Shown one piece after another: positions 1-7,894 of a DNA stretch of 53,659 nt. The notes beneath the pieces were generated by a model, which had not been told where the DNA came from, made no database searches, and was given only the letters and a program-made list of their open reading frames with translations. The position numbers and the translations under genes are program-made. The stretch is from assembly GCF_002860255.1 (NCBI RefSeq), contig NZ_PGVE01000077.1, forward strand, positions 1 through 53,659. Direction: 5' to 3'. This DNA is from Neobacillus cucumis. Its GTDB lineage: Bacteria > Bacillota > Bacilli > Bacillales > Cytobacillaceae. The first letter of the stretch is position 1. Each line of letters begins with the position of its first letter.

Positions 1-45
1 TCTTATGCTTGTCGGGGCTGACCAAGGTGCTTGCGCTTTTGTCAT
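1..45. repeat. Right end of a truncated GC-rich intergenic repeat
   Basis: The first ~45 bases (GCTTGTCGGGGCTGACCAAG followed by GCTTGCGCTTTTG) resemble one arm of a palindromic intergenic element that I recall as common in Bacillus genomes. Only one arm is inside the window, so pairing cannot be checked. The remaining bases up to 180 hold the leader of the next gene, with no recognised operator. Confidence 0.35.
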
Positions 46-180
46 TTAGTCCGATTCGACCTGCGTCTTAAGTCTGATACAAAAATCAAGCTCTAGCGCA
101 ATTATGGAAAATGATGAAAAAAGGTAAGATGAAATCAAGATAGAGAAACAAATTATTAACAATTCCAAGGAGGAATTACC

Positions 181-525
181 ATGAAAAAGTTTGGTTTATT
201 GTTAGCAGGCGGGCTGGCGGCGCTTATATTACTCCACTCGATTGGCCCAATGGTCGGGCTGCTGGTCAGTCTGGTATTGCTTTACTTCATATTTAGGCAG
301 TTTTTAAAAACCGATTCTATTGCTTGGAAGATTGGCCTCGTCGTCATTGGTTTAATCGTATTATCTTCAACGATTCACCACATACCAGCTTTAATCGGAA
401 TAGCTGCAGCCTATGTGCTTTACCTTGTATATAAAGAATGGAACAAAACGAAAAAGCCACCAAAAAGAAAGAATGATGATCCATTTGTAAATTTTGAAAA
501 GCAATGGAATGAATTTAAAAATTAA
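181..525 (+). CDS. Small membrane protein encoded upstream of PspA
   Basis: A 114-residue protein. Residues 1-85 are almost entirely hydrophobic, with three to four probable membrane segments, and the tail (from about 88) is charged and ends DPFVNFEKQW. It resembles the small proteins (often mislabelled flagellar basal body rod protein) that precede pspA in Bacillus and Listeria and occupy the place of LiaI. A good ribosome binding site, AAGGAGG, lies 8 bases before the ATG. The next real gene is pspA, 213 bases downstream on the same strand, so the two probably form an envelope-stress operon in which this protein helps hold PspA at the membrane. That role is inferred from position; I see no catalytic motif. 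Confidence 0.75.
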   Translation: MKKFGLLLAGGLAALILLHSIGPMVGLLVSLVLLYFIFRQFLKTDSIAWKIGLVVIGLIVLSSTIHHIPALIGIAAAYVLYLVYKEWNKTKKPPKRKNDDPFVNFEKQWNEFKN

Positions 526-569
526 TTTTTAGAAGGTTCTATTAAACGACATTGGGGTTATTTATACTC

Positions 570-697
570 GTTGATTGGAGCGGAAGGTGCTCGACTCCTG
601 CGGGAGTACGGGGCAGGGGAGACCCCACAGGCGCAATAGCGCCGAGGAGGCTCCCCGGCACGCCCGCGGAAAGCGAGCGCCTGAAGCGGAAATCAAC
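570..697 (+). repeat. Palindromic intergenic element, copy 1
   Basis: A 128-bp element whose ends are complementary (GTTGATT at 570-576, AATCAAC at 691-697), with a second stem formed by AGGTGCTCG and CGAGCGCCT and a GC-rich centre (CTCCTGCGGGA, GCGCCGAGGAGGCTCCCC). It lies between the small membrane gene and pspA. An ATG-started reading frame crosses it, but only because the element is GC-rich. Copies 2 and 3 are at 1486 (inverted) and 1945 (same orientation). Confidence 0.85.
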
Positions 698-738
698 AGC
701 TAAATTTAACAGAAGCTTTAAAAAAGGAGAGAAAAACT

Positions 739-1365
739 ATGGCAAACTTATTAACTAGAATGAAAGATATCATTGTGGCGGATATAAATGAGGCTTTGAA
801 TCAAAAGGAAACACAAAACCCGATTGCCATGCTCAATCAATACCTGCGTGAATGTGAGCGGGAAACAGAAAAGGCTGGCAAGTTAGTGGGGCGTCAAGTA
901 AAGCTACGAGACGAATTTGCAAGAGAGTACAGTGAAGCCATACAACTGGCGGAAAAAAGAAAGCATCAGGCGGAGGTTGCGTCATCCGCTGGAGAAACGG
1001 AACTTTACCAATTTGCCGCAGCAGAGCAGCAGCTCTACGAAGAGAGGGCAAAGCGCCTGAAAGCCTCACTTACTGAAGTAACAGCGCAGTTAAGTGAACT
1101 AGAAAGAAAGCATGAAGAGATGAAGCGAAGAGTAAAGGATATGCAGATTCGCCGGATGGAGTTAATGGGCAGGGAAAATGTGACTCGTGCAAACCTGCAG
1201 ATGAATCAAGTGTTAGAAGCGGACTCTTCTTCGACGAAGTCTTTTGCAAAATTTAAGGAAATTGAAGGTTACCTGGATCGTTTAGAACAAAAAGTGAAGA
1301 GTACGTTTTTTAGCAGTACTATTGATGAGAGAATCGCACAGCTTGAGAAAGAGCAAGAGAAATAG
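739..1365 (+). CDS. pspA: PspA/IM30 family protein (LiaH-like phage-shock protein)
   Basis: A 208-residue protein, nearly all predicted coiled coil (residues ~25-190 rich in E, K, Q and A with heptad spacing), opening with the amphipathic helix LLTRMKDIIVADINEALNQ that is typical of PspA/LiaH/Vipp1. Length fits the bacterial family (about 220). The family forms ESCRT-III-like membrane-binding assemblies and protects the cytoplasmic membrane under envelope stress. An AAAAAGGAGAG ribosome site lies just before the ATG. The upstream small membrane protein is its usual partner. A palindromic element separates the two and could affect their relative expression. A terminator follows at 1401. Confidence 0.92.
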   Translation: MANLLTRMKDIIVADINEALNQKETQNPIAMLNQYLRECERETEKAGKLVGRQVKLRDEFAREYSEAIQLAEKRKHQAEVASSAGETELYQFAAAEQQLYEERAKRLKASLTEVTAQLSELERKHEEMKRRVKDMQIRRMELMGRENVTRANLQMNQVLEADSSSTKSFAKFKEIEGYLDRLEQKVKSTFFSSTIDERIAQLEKEQEK

Positions 1366-1400
1366 ATAAGGAAAACGGACTTGTGACAAAAGTCCTTCAG

Positions 1401-1436
1401 ATTGTCGAGAAAGGGTAATTTCTCGGCAATTTTTTA
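1401..1436 (+). terminator. Terminator after pspA
   Basis: ATTGTCGAGAAA and TTTCTCGGCAAT pair across a 6-base loop and run into TTTTTT. Just upstream (1376-1395) is an ACGGACTTGTGACAAAAGTCC hairpin whose twin reappears in the terminator at 2185. Confidence 0.8.
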
Positions 1437-1485
1437 TGTTGTCAGAATCTAAATGCCAAATTTATAGATTGTGCCTGCAATTGGG

Positions 1486-1620
1486 CCTGTTGATTTCCGC
1501 TCCGGGCACTCGCTTTCCGCGGGGAGGTCCTGGAGCCTCCTCGGCGCTTGGCGCCTGCGGGGTCTCCAAGTGACCTCTCTATCCCGCAGGAGTCGAGTGC
1601 CCTCCGCTCCAATCAACAGG
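1486..1620 (-). repeat. Palindromic intergenic element, copy 2 (inverted)
   Basis: Same family as copies at 570 and 1945 but in reverse orientation. The ends CCTGTTGATT and AATCAACAGG pair perfectly, and GGGCACTCG pairs with CGAGTGCCC. This inner pair differs in sequence from the other copies but still pairs, which suggests selection on structure. The stretch 1366-2276 has no credible gene: it holds terminators, copies 2 and 3, and ~200 bases (1700-1900) with nothing I recognise. Confidence 0.85.
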
Positions 1621-1640
1621 GAGGCAACTCAACTTAAAGT

Positions 1641-1690
1641 ATTGCAACACACTTTTTCTAATCTTGCTAAGTGTGTTGCAATCTTTTTTA
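1641..1690 (+). terminator. Strong hairpin with U-tract, no obvious parent gene
   Basis: ATTGCAACACAC pairs with GTGTGTTGCAAT around a loop of about 16 bases and is followed by CTTTTTT. It sits directly after palindromic element copy 2 and not after a gene, so it may end read-through from pspA or belong to an unseen small transcript. Confidence 0.6.
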
Positions 1691-1944
1691 TATTTTAGCA
1701 GGCTGCAGTAGGAAGAGCCTGTTCACTTGCATTCTTCAATCCCCGTAACCGGCAGTAGCGAAGCCCGTGCAGCTCTTTTGAGTCTGCAAAGCTTCGCTCA
1801 ATCTTTTCTAAATTTATAAAGCATTTTTCCCGATTTAGATAAGCGATTTAACCTTATCTTTTCGTTGTGCTCCTCCCATACATGATGTGTTACAACCTTT
1901 ACCTATTTTTTGAGGTGTACATGGGGATATTATTGAAAAACACT

Positions 1945-2078
1945 CTGGTGATTGGCACGGAAGGCACGAAGACTCCTGCGGGAGTACGGGGCTGGGGAGA
2001 CCCCACAGGCGCTTCAGCGCCGAGGAGGCTCCCCGGCACGCCCGCGGAAAGCGAAGTGCCTGGAGCGCCAATCACCAG
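1945..2078 (+). repeat. Palindromic intergenic element, copy 3
   Basis: Ends CTGGTGATTGGC and GCCAATCACCAG are perfect complements, and AGGCAC pairs with GTGCCT. The core (CTCCTGCGGGA to GCGCCGAGGAGG) is nearly identical to copy 1, while the outer stem sequence has changed on both sides together. Confidence 0.85.
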
Positions 2079-2157
2079 ACATGTACCAAAGTCTAAATTA
2101 ATAAATTTTATAACAAATTAATGCGGTTAATTGTTAAAGTTAATAAGTAAAATAATA

Positions 2158-2212
2158 GGCTGTCGAGAGTTTTTCGATAGCCTGACGGACTTGTGACAAA
2201 AGTCCGTTTTTC
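2158..2212 (+). terminator. Tandem hairpins ahead of the GH18 gene
   Basis: Two adjacent hairpins: GGCTGTCGAGAG/CGATAGCC (2158-2182, imperfect) and ACGGACTT/AAGTCCGT followed by TTTTCTTTT (2185-2212). The second is a close copy of the hairpin beside the pspA terminator. Confidence 0.65.
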
Positions 2213-2276
2213 TTTTCTATACAATACACATATATTCTCTCCACTTGCTAATATGATGTAAGGAAGGGGTGAGAGG

Positions 2277-3551
2277 ATGACTGTACATGTCGTTGGTACT
2301 GGTGAAAATCTATGGTCTATTTCCAAAAAGTATCATGTGTCCATGGGTACCATTGTTAGTGTAAATGGGTTGCCATCTACTACAGCTATTGTTCCGGGCC
2401 TGGCTCTTTATATTCCAGACAATACTATGCCCATACGGGCCTACCAAATAAAAGCCGGTGACACCGTTTGGGAATTGGCCCAGCGATTTAACACGGATCC
2501 TTCATCAATAAGTCCTGCCAATCCAGGAGTAGATATGAACCAACTTCGAGTCGGTCAATTCATTCATATTCCCTCACCAATCAAATTGACCCTTAGTACT
2601 CTTGGATTCTTAGTGCCTTCCGGAACGAAGGCAAACCTTCCCATTATAGACTCACTATCCAAGCAGCTAACCTACTTAGCGATCGTAAACTATGCCTTTA
2701 CCAGTCAGGGTTTCGCTTACGCTCAAATAGACGACTCTGCCATTATCAATAAATGCAAACAACTAAATATTACCCCATTATTAATGATACGGAACTTTAC
2801 TACTAGTGGGTTTAGTGCTGAGTTAGCAGGAGGAGTCCTTGAAAATGCTACCTACCGTCAAAATTTAATTGCAAGCATCGTTCATCTCACAACCAGTCGA
2901 GGGTTTGAAGGGGTAAGTCTTGATCTTGAATTCATCCCTCCGGCAAGGCGGAATGATTTTAATTTATTTTTACAAGAATTAAAGGGACAATTAGGACAGT
3001 TGATTCTGAACGTGAATGTCCACGCCAAAGCAGCGGATTTGCCGACGAATCGGATTGTGGGAGCTTATGATTATGCCGCCATTGGAAATATAGTTGATCT
3101 TATGGCGGTCATGACGATTGATTATGGTTATCCGGGTGGTCCTCCAGATCCAATCTCACCCATCCAATGGGTAGAACAAGTGATTAATTATGCAATTACA
3201 CAAGTTAGTCCGCAAAAATTGCTGATGGCCATGTCGTTATATGGATATGACAAGGTGGCAGACACGAATGCCACTAAAGGATTATCTGTGCTTGCTGCAC
3301 AAAATCAAGCCATTTCCGTTCGAGAACCCATTCAATTTGATTCTGCACGGAAATCACCGTGGTATCGTTATTGGGTCGGCACTGAGGAGCATGTCGTTTG
3401 GTTTGAAGACATCCGGAGCTATATTGAAAAGTATAAATTGATTGATGTTAACGGTTTAGTTGGGACCACTTTTTGGCAAATTAGTTTGCCTGCACCACAG
3501 AATTGGGCTTATTTAAATAAGGATATTACGGTTGCAAAGGTTATTTTTTGA
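2277..3551 (+). CDS. LysM-GH18 glycoside hydrolase (YaaH/SleL-like)
   Basis: A 424-residue protein with two LysM peptidoglycan-binding domains (residues ~2-47 and ~54-99) followed by a glycosyl hydrolase 18 domain (~105-424). The catalytic strand is GVSLDLEF (212-219), giving the D-x-E signature with Glu218 as the expected acid. There is no signal peptide, as in the Bacillus spore-coat/cortex proteins YaaH (SleL) and YdhD, which cleave cortex muropeptides during germination. Length matches that group. The ATG has a good site (AAGGGGTGAGAGG). It is a single-gene unit with its own terminator at 3575. Spore function is inferred from family and domain order. Confidence 0.88.
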   Translation: MTVHVVGTGENLWSISKKYHVSMGTIVSVNGLPSTTAIVPGLALYIPDNTMPIRAYQIKAGDTVWELAQRFNTDPSSISPANPGVDMNQLRVGQFIHIPSPIKLTLSTLGFLVPSGTKANLPIIDSLSKQLTYLAIVNYAFTSQGFAYAQIDDSAIINKCKQLNITPLLMIRNFTTSGFSAELAGGVLENATYRQNLIASIVHLTTSRGFEGVSLDLEFIPPARRNDFNLFLQELKGQLGQLILNVNVHAKAADLPTNRIVGAYDYAAIGNIVDLMAVMTIDYGYPGGPPDPISPIQWVEQVINYAITQVSPQKLLMAMSLYGYDKVADTNATKGLSVLAAQNQAISVREPIQFDSARKSPWYRYWVGTEEHVVWFEDIRSYIEKYKLIDVNGLVGTTFWQISLPAPQNWAYLNKDITVAKVIF

Positions 3552-3574
3552 ATTTAGGCATTCGTAAACAACGG

Positions 3575-3606
3575 AAATGGACTTGATGGCAAGTCCATTT
3601 TTCTTT
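3575..3606 (+). terminator. Terminator after LysM-GH18 gene
   Basis: AAATGGACTT and AAGTCCATTT pair around a 6-base loop, followed by TTCTTTT. Confidence 0.85.
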
Positions 3607-3637
3607 TGCAGTAAAAAACAATTATTGGAAAAAAGTG

Positions 3638-3713
3638 TTGACATCTTGTATCCAAATTAATAATCTATAAATAAAGTGTATACATTTGTATGCATTTGTG
3701 TTACATAGTATAC
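3638..3713 (+). promoter_or_regulatory. Promoter and repeated TGTATAC-like boxes before the ABC exporter
   Basis: A perfect -35 TTGACA lies at 3638-3643, with a candidate TATAAA at 3666-3671 (a long spacer of 22) or a weaker hexamer at 3661. Downstream, TGTATACA (3677-3684), TGTATGCA (3688-3695) and GTATAC (3708-3713) repeat a palindromic GTATAC core. Such boxes just after a promoter fit a repressor of the exporter, for example a GntR/YtrA- or MarR-type protein, but no regulator gene is adjacent. Confidence 0.45.
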
Positions 3714-3753
3714 AATTTTGATAGGTAGAAGATCTGAAAGGAGGAGAACGTTC

Positions 3754-5511
3754 ATGTGGGGATTAAGGAACTATATAAAGCCTTATTGGAAAGCGGCTTT
3801 TTTGGCGCCCCTATTCATGGTATTTGAAGTGTTGTTTGATTTACTGCAGCCGACCTTTGCGGCAAGAATTGTCAATCAGGGAGTCGTAAACCGTGATATA
3901 CAAACCATCCAACATACAGGAATTATAATGGTTTTGGTAACGATACTCGGATTATTGGCGGGGGTTGGGTGTAATATCTTTGCCAGCCGGGCTTCTCAGA
4001 ATTTTGGTGCAGACATTAGAGAGGCCTTGTTCACAAAAGTTCAAACCTTCTCTTTTGAAAATCTTGATCAATTTGAGACAGGATCGTTAATAACTAGAAT
4101 GACAAATGATGTCGTTCAGGTCCAGAATTTACTAAGAATATTCTTACAATCGCTCATTCGAACACCAGGATTATTAATAGGCAGTATCATTATGTCTTTA
4201 TTATTAAATCTTCGGCTGGGACTCATCCTTATGGGGACGCTGCTTGGTCTTGTGGTCATCCTTGTTGTCCTTATTAGGTACTCTTATCCGTTATTTTCTA
4301 ACGTTCAAGCGAAACTCGATGCGGTTAACAGCCGCCTGCAAGAAAATTTGGCAGGAATCAGGGTGGTAAAAGCTTTTGTAAGATCTGATTATGAAACGAA
4401 GCAATTCGAACAGGCCAACCGGGATTACTCCCAAACGGCCATCAAAGCGGCACGTGTGATTGCCATGAATACACCGATTGTGACATTTATTATAAATAGT
4501 TGCCTAGTTGTCATCCTGATGTATGGAGGAAACCTGGTGTGGATGAAGTCTGTTCAGGTGGGCGATTTAGTAGCGTTTATTAACTATGTGGCCCAAGTCC
4601 TTTCTTCCTTGCTGATGGTCAGCATGCTTCTTGTGAATATCTCCCAGTCAAGTGTATCAGCCAAACGGATTCAGCAGATTTTGAAAACAAAACCTACAAT
4701 TGAAAGTGATGTAAACGTGAAGGAATCTAGTATTCCAGCCAAACATGTCGAGTTTGTTAGTGTTGGATTTTCCTATGGAGGAACGTCAAACCCAGAGGAA
4801 ATGGCAATAAGTGATGTGAGCTTTGAGGCTTGCCAAGGGGAAACTATTGCGATTATTGGAGCGACAGGCTCTGGAAAAACCACGCTTGTCCAACTGCTTC
4901 CAAGGCTGTATGAGGTTACAAGCGGATCCATTCAGATTGACGGGAAGGACATTCGGAACCTTCCACTTTTAGAGCTTAGACGCAGCATTGGGATGGTTCT
5001 GCAAGAATCATTTTTATTTACTGGTTCGATCAGAGAAAATATTGCTTTTGGAAAATCAAATGCCACCCAAGAGGAAATAGAAGCGGCAGCCAAAATCGCC
5101 CAGGCACATGACTTTATTGCCAAGCTCCCAAATGGCTATGAAACGAAGGTAGGACAAAAGGGAGTGAATTTGTCTGGCGGACAAAAGCAGAGACTTGCCA
5201 TCGCCCGTGCTTTATTGGTTAAGCCGCCTATTTTAATCTTGGATGATAGTACGAGCGCTTTAGACCTTGGAACGGAGAAACGACTTCGAGATTCCTTGAT
5301 AAATATAATGAAAGAAAGCATCACTATCTTAATCGCTCAGAAAATATCTTCTGTCATTCACGCCCAAAAGATTCTTGTGATGGAGGATGGAACCATTGTG
5401 GAAAGCGGAACCCATCAAGAATTGATGGAGTCATGTGACGTCTATCAGGATATTTTTAAGTCTCAGTATGGTGAGAAGGAGGAGTGTTATGTCGAACAGC
5501 AATCATGCTGA
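3754..5511 (+). CDS. Heterodimeric ABC exporter, subunit with degenerate ATP site
   Basis: A 585-residue half-transporter with a six-helix membrane domain (about residues 10-310) and an ATPase domain. Motifs: Walker A GATGSGKTT (369-377) and a normal LSGGQ signature (473-477), but Walker B ends in Asp-Asp (497-498) where the catalytic residue is normally Glu, and the switch histidine is Gln (about 529, LIAQKIS). These changes mark the degenerate-site subunit of heterodimeric exporters such as TM287/288 and BmrC/BmrD. The start at 3754 is chosen because AAAGGAGGAG lies just upstream; the TTG frame at 3718 has no site. The partner gene overlaps its 3' end by 23 bases. The substrate (drugs or lipids) cannot be read from sequence. 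Confidence 0.9.
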   Translation: MWGLRNYIKPYWKAAFLAPLFMVFEVLFDLLQPTFAARIVNQGVVNRDIQTIQHTGIIMVLVTILGLLAGVGCNIFASRASQNFGADIREALFTKVQTFSFENLDQFETGSLITRMTNDVVQVQNLLRIFLQSLIRTPGLLIGSIIMSLLLNLRLGLILMGTLLGLVVILVVLIRYSYPLFSNVQAKLDAVNSRLQENLAGIRVVKAFVRSDYETKQFEQANRDYSQTAIKAARVIAMNTPIVTFIINSCLVVILMYGGNLVWMKSVQVGDLVAFINYVAQVLSSLLMVSMLLVNISQSSVSAKRIQQILKTKPTIESDVNVKESSIPAKHVEFVSVGFSYGGTSNPEEMAISDVSFEACQGETIAIIGATGSGKTTLVQLLPRLYEVTSGSIQIDGKDIRNLPLLELRRSIGMVLQESFLFTGSIRENIAFGKSNATQEEIEAAAKIAQAHDFIAKLPNGYETKVGQKGVNLSGGQKQRLAIARALLVKPPILILDDSTSALDLGTEKRLRDSLINIMKESITILIAQKISSVIHAQKILVMEDGTIVESGTHQELMESCDVYQDIFKSQYGEKEECYVEQQSC

Positions 5512-7327
5512 CCCTAAAAATCCTAATCTCTTTCAAATGTCTCAACGAGGTCCGCGCCCTGGAGAGGTTCCTATAGTCAGGTCAAAGGACGCCAAAGTAA
5601 CATTACTCCAGATTTGGCGTTACCTAAGCCGGCAGCGGCAGGGGTTATGGATTGTCATCATTTGTACCGCGTTAGTCTCTTGTTTCACACTGTTAGGCCC
5701 TTATTTAATAGGAAAGACTATTGATAACTATATTATTCCACATAAACTAAACGGATTTCTTTTCATGTGCTTAAGTTTACTGGGGGTTTACCTATTAGGA
5801 GCGGCATTCACTTGGCTGCAGCAATATGTTGCTTCGGGTTTAGCGCAGAATACCGTACGGGACATGCGTCAGGATTTATTTGAAAAATATCAGCATTTAC
5901 CTGTACAGTTTTTTGATCAAAGAACACATGGAGAGCTAATGAGCCGAACGACGAATGATCTTGAAAACGTCTCAAATACCTTGAATCAAACGGTGGTTCA
6001 GCTCGTTTCCAGTGTGTTTATTCTTGTTGGCAGCGTGATCATGATGTTGAGTTTGAGCCTTTGGATGACACTGATTACGATTTTAACGGTTCCACTGATT
6101 ACGTTTATTACCAAAAAAATAACCAAATACACACGCCGGTATTTTTCCGAACAGCAAAAGAGCTTAGGAGAAGTGAATGGGTTTGTTCAAGAAAGTATAT
6201 CTGGATTAAGAGTGATTAAAGTTTTTGGACGGGAAGAGAGAACGATAGAGGAATTTCGGGAAATCAACGAAAGATTGCGAGTAGTCGGTTTAAAGGCTCA
6301 AAGTATTTCTGGTTCCATGGGGCCGCTGATGAATGCCACACGTAATTTAAGTTTCGTGATTATTGCGGTAGCTGGCGGAGTATTCACCTACCATGACATC
6401 ATTACCATCGGAGTAATCGTTAGTTTCCTTAATTATTCCAGCCAATTCAGCCAGCCGATTAATCAACTAGCCAACCAATATAATATGCTTCAATCAGCGA
6501 TTGCAGGAGCCGAGCGGGTTTTTGAGGTGTTGGAACAGGAGTCGGAGATATTAGTCAAGAATGACAATCAGTCCCTGAAAAAAATAAAGGGGGAGGTCAT
6601 TTTCGATGACGTTCATTTTGGTTACACTGCAGATGCAGCTGTGTTAAAGGGACTTTCCTTCCATGCCTCCCCTGGCCAGATGATTGCGTTAGTCGGTCCA
6701 ACGGGAGCAGGAAAAACGACGATTATTAATTTATTGACGCGTTTCTATGACATTCAATCAGGAAATATCTTCATCGACGGGAAAGATATTCGCCAATTGG
6801 ACAAATATGAGCTAAGAAAGCAAATTGGACTCGTGCTTCAGGATGCCTATGTGTTTTCTGGGACGATTCGAGAAAACATTCGTTATGGCCGTCTGACTGC
6901 CACTGATAAAGAAGTAGAAGAGGCGGCCCGTCTCGCGAATGCCGATACGTTTATCAGGAAACTGCCGAGAGGATATGATACGGAATTAACGGCGGAGGGG
7001 AGTAACCTAAGCCAAGGCCAAAAGCAGCTTCTAACCATTGCCAGGGCCATACTTGCCAATCCATCCATCCTCATTTTGGATGAAGCCACCAGCAGTGTTG
7101 ACACTCGAACGGAGTTCCATATTCAAGAGGCGATGAAGTCATTGATGAAAGGGCGAACGAGTTTTGTCATTGCTCACAGACTCAGTACGATACGTGAGGC
7201 GGACACCATCTTGGTTATTAATAATGGTCAAATTATGGAGAAGGGGTCTCATGATGAGCTATTAAAGAAGGATGGATTCTATTCCAATCTTTACAAAAAT
7301 CAATTAGCCCAAGGATATGTGAGTTAA
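5489..7327 (+). CDS. Heterodimeric ABC exporter, subunit with intact Walker B
   Basis: A 612-residue half-transporter: an N-terminal cytoplasmic extension (~1-50), a membrane domain (~50-345) and an ATPase. Walker A GPTGAGKTT (403-411), Walker B LILDE (Glu532) and switch His563 (IAHRLST) are intact, but the signature is LSQGQ (507-511), not LSGGQ. The altered signature pairs with the partner's altered Walker B and switch, so both defects fall in one composite ATP site, as known for asymmetric exporters. The start at 5489 (GAAGGAGGAGTGTT then ATG) overlaps the upstream gene by 23 bases, implying coupled translation and 1:1 assembly. Confidence 0.9.
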   Translation: MSNSNHADPKNPNLFQMSQRGPRPGEVPIVRSKDAKVTLLQIWRYLSRQRQGLWIVIICTALVSCFTLLGPYLIGKTIDNYIIPHKLNGFLFMCLSLLGVYLLGAAFTWLQQYVASGLAQNTVRDMRQDLFEKYQHLPVQFFDQRTHGELMSRTTNDLENVSNTLNQTVVQLVSSVFILVGSVIMMLSLSLWMTLITILTVPLITFITKKITKYTRRYFSEQQKSLGEVNGFVQESISGLRVIKVFGREERTIEEFREINERLRVVGLKAQSISGSMGPLMNATRNLSFVIIAVAGGVFTYHDIITIGVIVSFLNYSSQFSQPINQLANQYNMLQSAIAGAERVFEVLEQESEILVKNDNQSLKKIKGEVIFDDVHFGYTADAAVLKGLSFHASPGQMIALVGPTGAGKTTIINLLTRFYDIQSGNIFIDGKDIRQLDKYELRKQIGLVLQDAYVFSGTIRENIRYGRLTATDKEVEEAARLANADTFIRKLPRGYDTELTAEGSNLSQGQKQLLTIARAILANPSILILDEATSSVDTRTEFHIQEAMKSLMKGRTSFVIAHRLSTIREADTILVINNGQIMEKGSHDELLKKDGFYSNLYKNQLAQGYVS

Positions 7328-7363
7328 CTGGATGTCACTTTTTAAGAAGAAAGGAACTTGTTC

Positions 7364-7678
7364 ATGAAAGACGGAAAATTTAAGGATCATAAACGAAAAG
7401 ACCACCATCCTGGCGGGGCCAAAACATTCCGCCGGGGAAGAGCGATTGCTTTTTTAGAGTTGATGAATCTGAAGCGCTCCACCTTAAAACAACAGTTAGA
7501 TTCCCAGGAGTTTCAATCGATCCATCCTATTATCGTGGGTGAACTCAAAGCTATTGATATGGTCATTAGTGAATTTATTCAATTGTTTGAACTGCACGAG
7601 GGTGAAGCGGTGGAAACGGATTCTAAGGATACTGCTGTGGAGGGTTTGAAGAGCGAGGAGGATGCGGAATTGTCATAG
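7364..7678 (+). CDS. Small charged protein of unknown function
   Basis: A 104-residue soluble protein with a basic, His/Lys-rich start (KFKDHKRKDHH), a helical middle (FRRGRAIAFLELMNLKR to about residue 75) and an acidic tail. I do not recognise the family. It starts 36 bases after the exporter gene with AAGAAAGGAA 8 bases before the ATG (a TTG two codons earlier is possible), so it is probably co-transcribed with the exporter and could be an accessory or regulatory partner. No catalytic motif or membrane segment is visible. Confidence 0.6.
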   Translation: MKDGKFKDHKRKDHHPGGAKTFRRGRAIAFLELMNLKRSTLKQQLDSQEFQSIHPIIVGELKAIDMVISEFIQLFELHEGEAVETDSKDTAVEGLKSEEDAELS

Positions 7679-7683
7679 AAAGG

Positions 7684-7773
7684 CGCGGGATTCATTCCAA
7701 AAAGCGCGGAATTAATAAAAAAGTGCGCGGAAAAAGCGTCACAGTTCGCGGGAAAACTTCAAAAGCTCGCGGA
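7684..7773 (+). repeat. Five-unit array of CGCGG motifs at an exact 21-bp period
   Basis: CGCGG occurs at 7684, 7705, 7726, 7747 and 7768, each exactly 21 bp after the last, usually as (G)CGCGGRA with an A-rich spacer. It lies between the small unknown gene and the EcsC gene. No reading frame uses it. It resembles in period, and partly in sequence, the second array at 8755. Confidence 0.8.
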
Positions 7774-7894
7774 ATCCAAGGCTTGCAGCATGCAACGAAG
7801 TAAAGATAAAAACAACACCTTTGTGAAACCATTACAGGTTTGTTAACGTATGTTTATCAAGGGACATGATAAGGATGAAGGTGATGGACAAACC

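Noticed and set aside
552..758. 68-residue ATG frame upstream of pspA
   Set aside because: It runs through palindromic element copy 1 and owes its openness to GC-rich repeat sequence; it has no ribosome site.
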